From Prochlorococcus sp. AG-363-O06 (lineage in GTDB: Bacteria; Cyanobacteriota; Cyanobacteriia; PCC-6307; Cyanobiaceae), in NCBI GenBank assembly GCA_003280085.1, contig QCFY01000009.1, positions 1-50,378 on the forward strand: a stretch of 50,378 bases of DNA. The letters run 5' to 3'. Below, piece by piece: positions 42,258 through 50,378 of this stretch. A program made the translations under genes and the position numbers. Within the stretch, counting starts at the first letter, position 1. Every line of letters starts with the position of its first letter. The notes beneath the pieces are model-generated. The model was given only the letters and a program-made list of their open reading frames with translations, made no database searches and was not told the DNA's origin.

Positions 42258-43043
42258 TTAGTTGTTTAGCATTTGTAATTCGGGTTTTGTTGGGTCCCTG
42301 ATGTCAACAGTTGTTTCACCATAGGCTTTAAAGCTGTTTGGCAGTTTTTTAGTTAGCTGGTAAAGCGCTTTGAGTTGCATGGCCAAATTTTTCGGATTCG
42401 ACCCTAGGTAAATCATATGAAATGTTTTTGTTTGAAGACTAATTTCACCGTTCGAATTCAAGATTATTTTTCTTAGTGGGCTGCCCAGGTTCTCGCGGTT
42501 TTTGATTATAAAGGCAAGTTCTTTGCGATTGATAGAAGTCCAGCCTTCGACAAAAAGATCTTTCTCTGGGGGGTTTGTTTGGCTGGCGACGTGAAGCGGC
42601 ATCCAGCCTCCTTCCTCATCAAGCATTCCCTTCTCAATGCCTTTAGGCCCTTTTCTTTGAGCAAAGGCGATCACTTTCCTTTCTTCTGTTTCTATCTCTA
42701 AGCCTGGAGGAAGAATTCGCCTACGTATAGAAATCGATTTTATAGGAAGCTTCTTTAGTAGGTTCTGCTTAAGCTCTTCAGGATTAATTGATAAAAGTGG
42801 TGCTGGGAAATTAATACCAGAAGCAATTACTATTGATTGAGAAGTAAGGTTAGGTGTGCCCTTCACGAGGATGTGTTCCTTTTCTATTAATCGCCATCCA
42901 TTATGTATAAATGTAAAACCTGTGACCGCTGATAATGAGCTGAAAACTATAACTCTCCAAAATTGTATTAATTGATTATTGTTATACTCCTTTCGTAGCT
43001 TTTTCCTTCTCTCAGCCCTAATAATTTGAGGTGTTTTTACCAT
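42258..43043 (-). CDS. ftsQ: cell division protein FtsQ
   Basis: The 261-residue protein has a basic cytoplasmic tail, one membrane helix (VIVFSSLSAVTGFTFIH) and a POTRA-like domain (VKGTPNLTSQSIVIASG...LLSINPEELKQNLLKKLP and SISIRRRILPPGLEIETEERKVIA). That is the FtsQ layout. It stands directly upstream of ftsZ on the same strand. The sequence is diverged, as is usual for cyanobacterial FtsQ, so the call uses order as well as domain. Confidence 0.85.
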   Translation of the reverse strand: MVKTPQIIRAERRKKLRKEYNNNQLIQFWRVIVFSSLSAVTGFTFIHNGWRLIEKEHILVKGTPNLTSQSIVIASGINFPAPLLSINPEELKQNLLKKLPIKSISIRRRILPPGLEIETEERKVIAFAQRKGPKGIEKGMLDEEGGWMPLHVASQTNPPEKDLFVEGWTSINRKELAFIIKNRENLGSPLRKIILNSNGEISLQTKTFHMIYLGSNPKNLAMQLKALYQLTKKLPNSFKAYGETTVDIRDPTKPELQMLNN

Positions 43044-43069
43044 TTTAGATTGTTTTTATGCTTGAAAGT

Positions 43070-43480
43070 TTAAAGTTCGCAGCGCGCTTTTCCCATAAGT
43101 TGACTCATCCATTCTCTAGCTCTTTCAGCATCAGAAAAAGGTACATCCATCTCTTTTCCCTTACCAATAAGTCTTAATCTGCATCTACCTTGTGCTTCTT
43201 CTGTAAGAGGTGCCTCGCCAGAAGTAAGTGCCATTAGTTCTAGTAGCTCTAATTTGGTTACATCGAAACAATCTTTTTGTTCAAACTTGCCTGCTTCGAA
43301 ACTGCTCCAAGTAAGGGTTCCATCTTTAAGGCGTGCGGCACCAGAGTTGTCAAGTTTGCAGAGTTCAGAGCCTTCAGCCCAGACTCTATACAGATTTTGT
43401 CTACGACGTTCTAGCCACCCAAGGGCTGTGAGGAGTACAAACGCCAGTAATAATGGAAACCAGAGCAAGCCGTGAATCAT
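43070..43480 (-). CDS. conserved cyanobacterial membrane-anchored protein
   Basis: The 136-residue protein has an N-terminal membrane segment (LLWFPLLLAFVLLTALGWL) and a soluble beta-rich part with three cysteines (SELCKLDNSGAARLKDG, DCFDVTKLELLELMALTSG, RCRLRLIGKG). I know no function. It lies between ddl and ftsQ in the division gene cluster, which suggests a cell-envelope role only by association. Confidence 0.7.
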   Translation of the reverse strand: MIHGLLWFPLLLAFVLLTALGWLERRRQNLYRVWAEGSELCKLDNSGAARLKDGTLTWSSFEAGKFEQKDCFDVTKLELLELMALTSGEAPLTEEAQGRCRLRLIGKGKEMDVPFSDAERAREWMSQLMGKARCEL

Positions 43481-43532
43481 TGTTATTAAAAAAGGAAGGG
43501 TGCTTGGTTCAATGCAAATGGTGATTGCTTTT

Positions 43533-44594
43533 TCATTCGGTCGCTATATCAATTAATTCAGCTACTAAGTCTTCAAGACAAACACCAGTAGCCTCCCAGA
43601 GCTTTGGGTACATACTTTGAGAGGTGAAGCCAGGGAGTGTATTGATTTCATTTATCCAAAGCTGGTCATTGATTTCGTCATAAAAGAAGTCCACTCTGGC
43701 TATTCCATATGCTGCTACAGCTTTAGATGCTTCTAAAGCTAGTTGTTGTGTTTTGTATGTTATTGATTGTTCTATGGGAGCAGGAATTAATACTTGGCTG
43801 GCTCCTTTGTCAGAGTATTTAGTCTTATAGTCATACCAATCTGAATTGAATTTAACTTCACCTACTACTGAGGCTTTCATCTCTTGCTTCCCTAGCAATC
43901 CACACTCGAGCTCCCTAGCTTCTACTGCTGCTTCAACTATTATTCTTTCATCAAATGTTGCTGCATTCTTCAAACCTTTTAGAAGTTGCTCAGTAGTTCT
44001 AACTTTACTTATCCCAACTGAAGATCCAAGGTTTGCAGGCTTTACAAAACATGGAAAACATAATTCTTTTTCGAGAATATTAAGTATCTTTTTATAAGAA
44101 CTAGGTTCATTTATTTCATTAGCATTTATAGCTTTGTACGGGACTTGTGGAAGACCAGCAGCCTTAAATGCTGATTTCATTGCAATCTTATCCATTCCAA
44201 TTGCTGAGCCAAGAATCCCACTGCCTACGAAAGGCTTATTAATTAGTTTAAAAAGTCCTTGAATGGTTCCATCTTCTCCATTCGGCCCATGTAGAGCTGG
44301 ATACCAGACATCAACTTCTTTAGTAGATTCGGGAAGGCCTTGAAATCCATGATGATTGGATTTTTCAAAACATTCTTCGTCTGGTGAGTAAAGATCTTTA
44401 AGAACTTTTTCGGCAATCTCATTAGACCACCATTTACCTTTCTGATCGATATATATCGGCAGGACATCAAATCGCCTTGAATTTTTTTTTGATTTCAATG
44501 CTTTGACTATGGTTTTTGCTGAATTGATAGAGACATAATGCTCTCCTGAAACCCCACCAAAAACTACGCCAACACAGATTCGGGAGGAATGCAT
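43533..44594 (-). CDS. ddl: D-alanine--D-alanine ligase
   Basis: This ATP-grasp enzyme joins two D-alanines for peptidoglycan synthesis, 353 residues. VGVVFGGVSGEHYVSINSA at the start, LHGPNGEDGTIQGLF, FVKPANLGSSVGISKV (ATP-binding) and WINEINTLPGFTSQSMYP (metal-binding) are intact. It sits within the ftsZ-ftsQ cluster as in other picocyanobacteria. The gene's 3' end precedes the 136-residue protein by 52 bp. Confidence 0.97.
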   Translation of the reverse strand: MHSSRICVGVVFGGVSGEHYVSINSAKTIVKALKSKKNSRRFDVLPIYIDQKGKWWSNEIAEKVLKDLYSPDEECFEKSNHHGFQGLPESTKEVDVWYPALHGPNGEDGTIQGLFKLINKPFVGSGILGSAIGMDKIAMKSAFKAAGLPQVPYKAINANEINEPSSYKKILNILEKELCFPCFVKPANLGSSVGISKVRTTEQLLKGLKNAATFDERIIVEAAVEARELECGLLGKQEMKASVVGEVKFNSDWYDYKTKYSDKGASQVLIPAPIEQSITYKTQQLALEASKAVAAYGIARVDFFYDEINDQLWINEINTLPGFTSQSMYPKLWEATGVCLEDLVAELIDIATE

Positions 44595-44651
44595 GAAAGA
44601 AATTGCTTATGAAAGATTCATGGCATTAAGCTATGGGTGAATGCCATTCTT

Positions 44652-46058
44652 TTAGTTTAAGGGGATTCCACTTAGGGAGAAGGGACGTAAATCTGAGATC
44701 TTTATATCTATTAAATCTCCCACTTTATGCTTAAAACCAAGAGGTCCGATTGTAGGAAAAAATGTAAGTCTGTTTGTACGAGTCCTTCCCATTAGTTGGG
44801 TTGGATCTTTTGGATTAATTTCTTCAGCCAGCACTTCTTGAACTTTATTCATGTATTTTGAATTCGACTCTTTTGCAGTGATTTCAACAATTGAATTTAA
44901 TTCTTTTAATCTTTCGACTTTAATCGCTTCACTTAATTGGTCAGGCCATTTAGCAGCAGGTGTATTGGGCCTTGGGGAATATGCAGCAGTATTAACTTGA
45001 TCAAAGCCTACTTCTTTTATTACATTTATTGTCTGCCTAAATTGGTTTGGCGTTTCTCCAGGAAATGCAACTATAACATCTGCACTGATTGATGCTCCTG
45101 GTATTAATGATCTTATTTTTTCAATAATTCTTTTATACCGTTCAATTGAATAACCCCTTCCCATTGATTTGAGTATTTCATTACTTCCACTTTGGAATGG
45201 AATGTGAAAATGTTCACAAACTTTTGGTAGCTCTGCGCATGTTTCAATTAAGCGATTAGTGAAATATCTAGGATGGCTTGTTGCAAAGCGTATCCGTTCA
45301 ATCCCGTCTATATCATGAATGTAATGTAGTAGATCAGTAAGTGTATTTTCTCTCCTGCCAGATTTAGTAATTCCAGGTAAGTCGCGACCATAAGCATCAA
45401 TATTTTGTCCTAAGAGCGTGATTTCTTTATACCCTTTTAGTGCAAGCTTCTCTATTTCATACCTTATTGCTTCTGGAGTTCTGGACTGCTCTTTTCCTCG
45501 TACAGATGGGACTACACAGTATGTACACCGTTCATTGCATCCATAGATAACATTTACCCAAGCACATACATTGCTGTTCCTCCTTGCGGTGGTTAAGTCT
45601 TCAAGAATTTGAGTTTCATTGATGGCTACTACTTGATTGCCATTCTCTACTTGGTTTAGAAGTAGTTCCAGTCGATTTGCATGTTGTGGGCCCATCACAA
45701 GGTCAATTTCAGGAACTCTCCTTAGCAGCGATTCTCCCTCCTGCTGAGCCACGCAGCCAGCAATTACAAGCTTTAGGTGTGGAATAGAGGCTTTCCTTTT
45801 TGCTTGGCGGCCTAAATAGCTGTAAACCTTTTGCTCAGCATTGTCTCGAATACTGCATGTGTTGTAGAGGACTAGGTCTGCATCTAATTCTGTTGAAGCT
45901 TCTACATAGCCCATTTTTTCTAAAATACCTGCCATCCTTTCAGAATCAGCCTTATTCATTTGGCAGCCGAAAGTAGTAATCCAATAGGTTTGAGACTCTG
46001 AGGCCTCTTTTCCAGAATCACTTTTTATTTTTGTTGATTGTTTGGCTATTACGGACAT
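44652..46058 (-). CDS. miaB: tRNA-2-methylthio-N6-dimethylallyladenosine synthase
   Basis: This radical SAM methylthiotransferase acts on A37 of tRNAs that read UNN codons. It has the N-terminal MTTase domain ([14 protein letters not shown], with a cysteine cluster including [11 protein letters not shown]), the radical SAM box [18 protein letters not shown], and a C-terminal TRAM domain. At 468 residues the length is typical. It starts about 106 bp downstream of tRNA-His on the same strand. Confidence 0.97.
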   Translation of the reverse strand: MSVIAKQSTKIKSDSGKEASESQTYWITTFGCQMNKADSERMAGILEKMGYVEASTELDADLVLYNTCSIRDNAEQKVYSYLGRQAKRKASIPHLKLVIAGCVAQQEGESLLRRVPEIDLVMGPQHANRLELLLNQVENGNQVVAINETQILEDLTTARRNSNVCAWVNVIYGCNERCTYCVVPSVRGKEQSRTPEAIRYEIEKLALKGYKEITLLGQNIDAYGRDLPGITKSGRRENTLTDLLHYIHDIDGIERIRFATSHPRYFTNRLIETCAELPKVCEHFHIPFQSGSNEILKSMGRGYSIERYKRIIEKIRSLIPGASISADVIVAFPGETPNQFRQTINVIKEVGFDQVNTAAYSPRPNTPAAKWPDQLSEAIKVERLKELNSIVEITAKESNSKYMNKVQEVLAEEINPKDPTQLMGRTRTNRLTFFPTIGPLGFKHKVGDLIDIKISDLRPFSLSGIPLN

Positions 46059-46163
46059 AGCTCAAAAGAGATTCGGATTAGAGCGTTCTAATTACTTCAG
46101 CCTTAATTATTAGCTCAGTTTGTGACTGAACCACCAGACTTATCTCAATTCTAGAGATTTAAG

Positions 46164-46237
46164 GGCGAGCGAGGGGATTCGAACCCCCGAATAGCGGCGC
46201 CACAAGCCGCTGCCTTAACCACTTGGCGACGCCCGCC
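46164..46237 (-). tRNA. trnH-GTG: tRNA-His(GTG)
   Basis: The acceptor GCGGGCG (46236-46230) pairs with CGCTCGC, and the extra G at 46237 (G-1) opposite C73 (46164) is the tRNA-His hallmark. The anticodon loop CTTGTGGC holds GTG, and the T-arm GGGGTTCGAATCCCC is perfect. CCA is not encoded. Confidence 0.97.
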
Positions 46238-46287
46238 GCATATATAAGAATTTACCAATTCTTCTAACACGATTTTGCAAAAACCTC

Positions 46288-46356
46288 ATGAACGCAGACA
46301 TTAGATACTTTAAAGGTGGTCCTTGTAGGGGTCTGCTGCTATTGGATTACGGGTAA
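46288..46356 (+). CDS. possible micro-ORF, 22 aa
   Basis: In the gene-free stretch 46238-46628, an ATG at 46288 opens MNADIRYFKGGPCRGLLLLD and a short end before TAA. It looks protein-like, but no ribosome-binding site stands out. It could be a remnant or a leader of the downstream amidohydrolase gene. Nothing else is visible in this stretch. Confidence 0.2.
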   Translation: MNADIRYFKGGPCRGLLLLDYG

Positions 46357-46628
46357 GGAGAACGTTTTAGTCGAAAATAAAAATTCTCATAGCTTTAGGG
46401 ATTCTTCCTTAGAGAAGCTCTTATTTCGAAAATTGCTTAAGGTAATTCCTCGCTAGAAAAAATTGAAAAAATTATTTTTTAAATATATGATTTTAAAAAA
46501 GTTTTCCAGAAGCTCTTTTTGAAGATAAAATCATTTCTTCGAGACCTAATACTAAATCTTTTGGGCTTATTTTCTATTGCTAACGCAAATTCAATGAAAA
46601 AAGACCTTGGCAATACTATGATATCTAA

Positions 46629-47885
46629 ATGTCAATTCGTTTGATTCATCCACAGACATCTTCTATCAATGGCCTGGTTCCTTTGGGCTTGGTTCAAGGT
46701 GTAAATGATCTCTTGGCATCATCTATAACTCAAGATGGGCTTTGTCCTCTAAGAATTTCTTGGGAGCAGGGAAGAATCTCTTCAATGGAAATTCTACGTG
46801 ACTCTATTGAGTTTGATTTGAAACTAATACTTCCAAGATTAATAGAGCCTCATACTCATCTTGATAAAGCTTTTACCTGGAGAAAGTTTCCTAATATAAT
46901 AGGAACATACAATGAGGCCTTAAATCAAAACTATAAAGAGCATAAGACTCGTAATCAAGAGAGAGTAAAAGCCAGGGCTTCACATGCATTAAACTTGGCA
47001 TTAAGGAATGGAATTCGTGCTGTAAGAAGCCATATAGATAGTTTCGGATACTCCGTAGAAGAGACTTGGGAAGTGTTATATGACCTCCAAGATGATTGGA
47101 AGGATTTTGTGGAATTACAATTGGTAGCTTTAGTACCTATAGATTTTTGGAGTAGGAAATCAGGAGAAATTTTTGCTACAAAACTAGCAATTAAAGGTGG
47201 ATTAATGGGTGGTGTAGTTGTGCCACCAATCAGGTCTAAAGAGTTACGAAACTCTCTATACAAAATGCTTCGACTTGCAAATAATTTGGGATGTGGAATT
47301 GATCTTCATATAGATGAAGCTTCTATTGAACCTGCCGCAGGTTTAATGGAGCTAGTGCAGTTACTTGAGCAGTTTGATAATCAAGTTCCTATTACTTGTA
47401 GTCATGTAAGCAGCATGGGTCTTTTATCTTCTAGAAAATTACTAAGCTTGGCTGATCGTATGGCTGAGCAAAGAATTAATGTTGTAGCGCTTCCTCTAAC
47501 AAATGCTTGGCTTTTGGAAAGGAGTCCAGCTATTACTCCTTCAAAACGACCTTTGGCTCCAATTCGGCAACTTCAGAGAGCAGGTGTCAAAGTTGCTTTG
47601 GGATGGGATAACGTTCAAGACCCTTGGTTTCCATTGGGCAGGTTTGATCCGTTGACTTTAATGGCGTTTTCAATGCCTTTGGCTCAATTGGCGCCTTGGC
47701 AGCGTTTGGGGTTGTCTCCATTCACAACTGCAGCAGCATCTCTTTTAGGCCTTGCCTGGAATGGAACCTTTGCTATTGGAGGCCCTGCTGATTTAATGGT
47801 TTTGGATTGTTCTAGTTGGGTTGAAGCGCTTAGCTCTCCTCCTAAAAGAAAGGTTCTAATTAATGGAGATTGGCTAGATGAATAG
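46629..47885 (+). CDS. CodA-like amidohydrolase / cytosine deaminase family
   Basis: The 418-residue protein has the metal-site layout of CodA-type enzymes: LIEPHTHLDKAF (HxH), VRSHIDS, CGIDLHIDEASIE (histidine and glutamate), CSHVSSMG and LGWDNVQDPWFPLGRFDPL, close to CodA's GHDDVFDPWYPLG. It probably removes an amino group from a ring compound such as cytosine or an isoguanine-like base. The substrate is not certain. It is coupled by an 8-bp overlap to a flavin oxidase gene, so the pair may act in one pathway. Confidence 0.85.
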   Translation: MSIRLIHPQTSSINGLVPLGLVQGVNDLLASSITQDGLCPLRISWEQGRISSMEILRDSIEFDLKLILPRLIEPHTHLDKAFTWRKFPNIIGTYNEALNQNYKEHKTRNQERVKARASHALNLALRNGIRAVRSHIDSFGYSVEETWEVLYDLQDDWKDFVELQLVALVPIDFWSRKSGEIFATKLAIKGGLMGGVVVPPIRSKELRNSLYKMLRLANNLGCGIDLHIDEASIEPAAGLMELVQLLEQFDNQVPITCSHVSSMGLLSSRKLLSLADRMAEQRINVVALPLTNAWLLERSPAITPSKRPLAPIRQLQRAGVKVALGWDNVQDPWFPLGRFDPLTLMAFSMPLAQLAPWQRLGLSPFTTAAASLLGLAWNGTFAIGGPADLMVLDCSSWVEALSSPPKRKVLINGDWLDE

Positions 47886-49218
47886 AAGTGATGGTTTGAA
47901 TGCGTTACTTGCTGATTTGGCAAATAAGTCTGATTTGGAATTAATTGATCGTACAGATGAGAAGGTACGTTTCTCAAAAGACTTTTATGATTACTCTCCA
48001 GTTTTAGCAAATCAGCTCAATTGTTGTTTGGCTGATTTGGTTGTTCGCCCCAGAACAATTAGTGCAGTCATGGATGTTGCTGGTGCATGTCGAAGGAATG
48101 GTGTTCCATTAACCCTTAGAGCTTCAGGAACTGGAAATTATGGTCAATGTGTACCTCTTAATGGCGGTGTGGTGATGTTGATGGGCGATCTGCGGAAAAT
48201 AACAAAATATGATTCTTCAACTGGTCTAGTTACTGCAGAGCCAGGATGTTTATTGAGAGATTTAGAGAAAGCCTTGGCTCTCCATGGCCGAGAGTTGAGA
48301 TTAATGCCCAGCACGTGGCGAAGTGCATCTATAGGAGGTTTCTTCGCTGGAGGATCTGGTGGAATTGGTTCTGTTAGATGGGGTTTTTTAAGAGACCCTG
48401 GCCATCTTCATGGACTTGAGATTGTTACTTTGGACGACCCGCCTAAAAAATTAAATCTTGATGAGATTTCTTCTGAAGCTTTGAACCACGCATATGGGAC
48501 GAATGGAATTATTACCTCAATAACATTTGCCACTACATATTTGACTTCTTGGCAGGAAATAACCGTTGATTGCAAAGAATGGGATCAAGCAGTTGCGCTT
48601 ATGAAATGTTTTACCAGGTCATCAGTTGATATTCGCTTATGTACTTTGCTTGAAAGGGAAATTGCAGACAAGATTCTTCATAAAGGTTGGGATCTAAAAG
48701 GCCAGCATCGCTTGCTTGCTTTGGTTGCTCCTGATGGAATAAGCACCTTTAAAAGACTTGCTGATGATGCAGGTGCAACTTTTTCTCATTTAGGACAAGA
48801 GGACGAGCGAATTGGAACAGGTTTAAGAGAACTGACTTGGAATCACACAACGCTTCATATGCGAGCGGTTGATTCTTCATGGACTTATCTTCAAATGCTT
48901 TTACCTGAACCTGAGATTCCAGTAATGGAAGCTCTTAAATGTAAATGGGGCGATAACTTACTGTTTCATTTAGAGGCAGTCCGTCAACAAGGTGCTCAGC
49001 GAATTGCAGCACTTCCATTAGTTCGTTGGAATGGGTTGAGTGAATTACAGGATTTGATGAATGATTGTAAGAAACTTGGAGCAATTATGTTTAATCCACA
49101 TGTAATTACTGTTGAGGATGGTGGGCTTGGTGTGGTTGATGGTGATCAGGTCGAAGCTAAAAAAAGATTTGATTCAAAAGGTTTGCTTAACCCAGGTAAA
49201 TTAAGAGGCTGGAAGTGA
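47878..49218 (+). CDS. FAD-binding oxidoreductase (GlcD/VAO family)
   Basis: The 446-residue protein has a PCMH-type FAD domain: VVRPRTISAVMDVAGACRRN, LTLRASGTGNYGQCVPLNGG, LVTAEPGCLLRDLEKAL, SIGGFFAGGSGGIGSVRWG. This family oxidises hydroxy acids or sugar-like alcohols (for example GlcD). The start ATG lies 8 bp inside the end of the amidohydrolase gene, which implies coupled translation. Its substrate is unknown. Confidence 0.85.
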   Translation: MNRSDGLNALLADLANKSDLELIDRTDEKVRFSKDFYDYSPVLANQLNCCLADLVVRPRTISAVMDVAGACRRNGVPLTLRASGTGNYGQCVPLNGGVVMLMGDLRKITKYDSSTGLVTAEPGCLLRDLEKALALHGRELRLMPSTWRSASIGGFFAGGSGGIGSVRWGFLRDPGHLHGLEIVTLDDPPKKLNLDEISSEALNHAYGTNGIITSITFATTYLTSWQEITVDCKEWDQAVALMKCFTRSSVDIRLCTLLEREIADKILHKGWDLKGQHRLLALVAPDGISTFKRLADDAGATFSHLGQEDERIGTGLRELTWNHTTLHMRAVDSSWTYLQMLLPEPEIPVMEALKCKWGDNLLFHLEAVRQQGAQRIAALPLVRWNGLSELQDLMNDCKKLGAIMFNPHVITVEDGGLGVVDGDQVEAKKRFDSKGLLNPGKLRGWK

Positions 49219-49223
49219 TTAAT

Positions 49224-50378
49224 TTAATTTAATTTAATGATCTTTTTTTTCATTAAATCGCCTAATAGGTAAAGAGAACCTGCAATTATAGGTGCTGGTC
49301 TGGGCCATTTCTTAAGTGTTGAAAGTATTGAAAGGACTTTTGAAACATCTTCTGCTTCAAAAATCCTATTAGAAAGGTCAGGACAATCTTTAATGAGTTC
49401 ATTTTTTGTCCAACTACTATGACCTGGAATAGGAATGATCCACACTAAATCAAATTGTTTTACTAATGAAGTCAATATTTCTGGAGCTTGCTTATGCGAC
49501 TGTATTCCAAGAATCCATGTTACTCCATTACAATTTCCTGCCCAACTTTCCCTCTCCTTGGCCAGTGCTTTAGCTGCTGAAGGGTTGTGGGCTCCATCTA
49601 TCAAAAGTGGATGATCTTTCCAAGTAACTGATTGAAGTCTTCCAGGCCAATAAGCACTCGCTATTCCACTATGTATGTGGCTTCGACTTATATCCAAACC
49701 AATACTTCCTAATGCTTCTAAAGCGCCTTTAGCAACAGCAGCATTCTCTCTCTGAAATTCACCAGGTAAACCTATTTTGCATTCTTTAGAGAGAGGATTT
49801 ACCCATATTAGCTTTGCATTTTTCTCTAAAGATTTCCTTTTGAGAACGTCTGCAACTATTGGATGTTGTTTGCTACTAATTACTAGGCTATTTTTGTTAA
49901 TTACAGCAGCTTTTTCTGTGGCAATTTCCTGGAGAGTTCCTCCAAGTGTTTCGCAATGGTCAAGCCCTATAGACCCCATTGCAATTATTGGTCTATAGGG
50001 ATGTGCGGTCGTTGCATCTAGGCGCCCACCAAGGCCAACTTCTAATACTAATAGTTGCGCATCTTTTTCTGAAAAATATTTTAAGGCTGAAGCTATTATT
50101 AATTCATAAGTTGTAAGGTTGAAGTCGTTGCTTATTCCCTCAAGAGATTGAATTAATTGACAAAACTCATTCTCACCAATTAGTTGACCTCCAAAATGGA
50201 TTCTCTCACACCAGCTAATCAGGTGGGGTGAAGTGGTCACTCCCACTCTAATATCTGCGATTTTCAAGGTGTTTTCTATAAAGCTTGTGATAGACCCTTT
50301 ACCATTGGTTCCAACTACTTGTATTGCAGGGACCTTGTTGCATGGATTGCCAATTTCCTTTAACGCTTTTTCTATACG
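49224..50378 (-). CDS. folC: folylpolyglutamate/dihydrofolate synthase, 5' end beyond window
   Basis: This enzyme adds glutamate to folates and may also make dihydrofolate from dihydropteroate. The reading frame is open from the window edge (base 50378). The ATP-binding loop VVGTNGKGSITSF lies upstream of the internal methionine at 50267, so the true start is outside. Downstream ALLVLEVGLGGRLDATTA-type residues, IGLDHCETLGGT and DGAHNPSAAKAL are typical. It converges with the flavin oxidase gene, 5 bp apart. Confidence 0.95.
   Translation of the reverse strand, partial: RIEKALKEIGNPCNKVPAIQVVGTNGKGSITSFIENTLKIADIRVGVTTSPHLISWCERIHFGGQLIGENEFCQLIQSLEGISNDFNLTTYELIIASALKYFSEKDAQLLVLEVGLGGRLDATTAHPYRPIIAMGSIGLDHCETLGGTLQEIATEKAAVINKNSLVISSKQHPIVADVLKRKSLEKNAKLIWVNPLSKECKIGLPGEFQRENAAVAKGALEALGSIGLDISRSHIHSGIASAYWPGRLQSVTWKDHPLLIDGAHNPSAAKALAKERESWAGNCNGVTWILGIQSHKQAPEILTSLVKQFDLVWIIPIPGHSSWTKNELIKDCPDLSNRIFEAEDVSKVLSILSTLKKWPRPAPIIAGSLYLLGDLMKKKIIKLN

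Noticed and set aside
49219-49240. Short AATTT tandem repeat between the flavin oxidase and folC
   Set aside because: Only four units in a convergent AT-rich spacer, with no sign of function.

Overview
The window looks like a chromosome segment of a low-light-adapted Prochlorococcus (or a close marine picocyanobacterium). The DNA is AT-rich and genes are small and tightly packed. Several cyanobacterial hallmarks are present: a FutA/IdiA iron-binding protein, a ClpP plus catalytically degenerate ClpR pair, a PIN/TRAM protein, the ftsQ-ftsZ order, and small RNAs with the Yfr2 signature. I assign the organism from gene content only; no exact strain can be claimed.

Layout. (1) 1-897: the end of an iron-uptake gene and a tRNA-Ser(CGA). 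(2) 887-7035: a compact integrated element inserted in the 3' end of that tRNA. It is bounded by a 16-bp direct repeat and carries two micro-genes, a type II restriction-modification pair, an AlpA-like excisionase and a tyrosine integrase. Clusters of a TGTTCTGGTT repeat lie just inside both ends and look like integrase arm sites. It resembles the tRNA-linked mobile elements (tycheposon type) of Prochlorococcus. (3) 7036-15500: an accessory region dense in very small genes and small RNAs: a voltage-gated-type K+ channel, two Yfr2-like RNAs each paired with a second hairpin RNA, a further repeated sRNA family, overlapping micro-ORF chains, a RecB/Cas4-like nuclease, a 2OG-Fe(II) oxygenase, a fucosyltransferase-like protein and a lone rpmG. 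(4) 15688-34066: an AT-rich surface-polysaccharide (O-antigen/capsule) island with three paralogous fucosyltransferase-like proteins, GT61, GT25, GT2, CgeB-like and DUF5672 glycosyltransferases, rfbF, a two-subunit transketolase, a WecE-type aminotransferase with an acyltransferase, an O-antigen ligase/polymerase, a sulfotransferase and an initiating sugar-phosphate transferase. (5) 34060-50378: conserved housekeeping genes: cobD/cbiB, ilvC, clpP, clpR, PIN/TRAM, hemW, panB, SRP RNA, ftsZ, ftsQ, ddl, miaB, tRNA-His(GTG), a CodA-like amidohydrolase coupled to an FAD oxidase, and folC (cut by the window end).

How the parts work together. The mobile element brings a DNA-defence cassette into a tRNA hotspot. 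The sRNA-rich accessory region and the glycan island are the kind of variable regions expected to mediate phage and grazer interactions. The remaining third is the stable backbone. The most notable points are the well-delimited element with its putative arm sites, the clustered sRNA repeats (some showing a Yfr1-like CUCCUCACAC motif in a hairpin loop), the micro-ORF chains, and the triplicated glycosyltransferase family.
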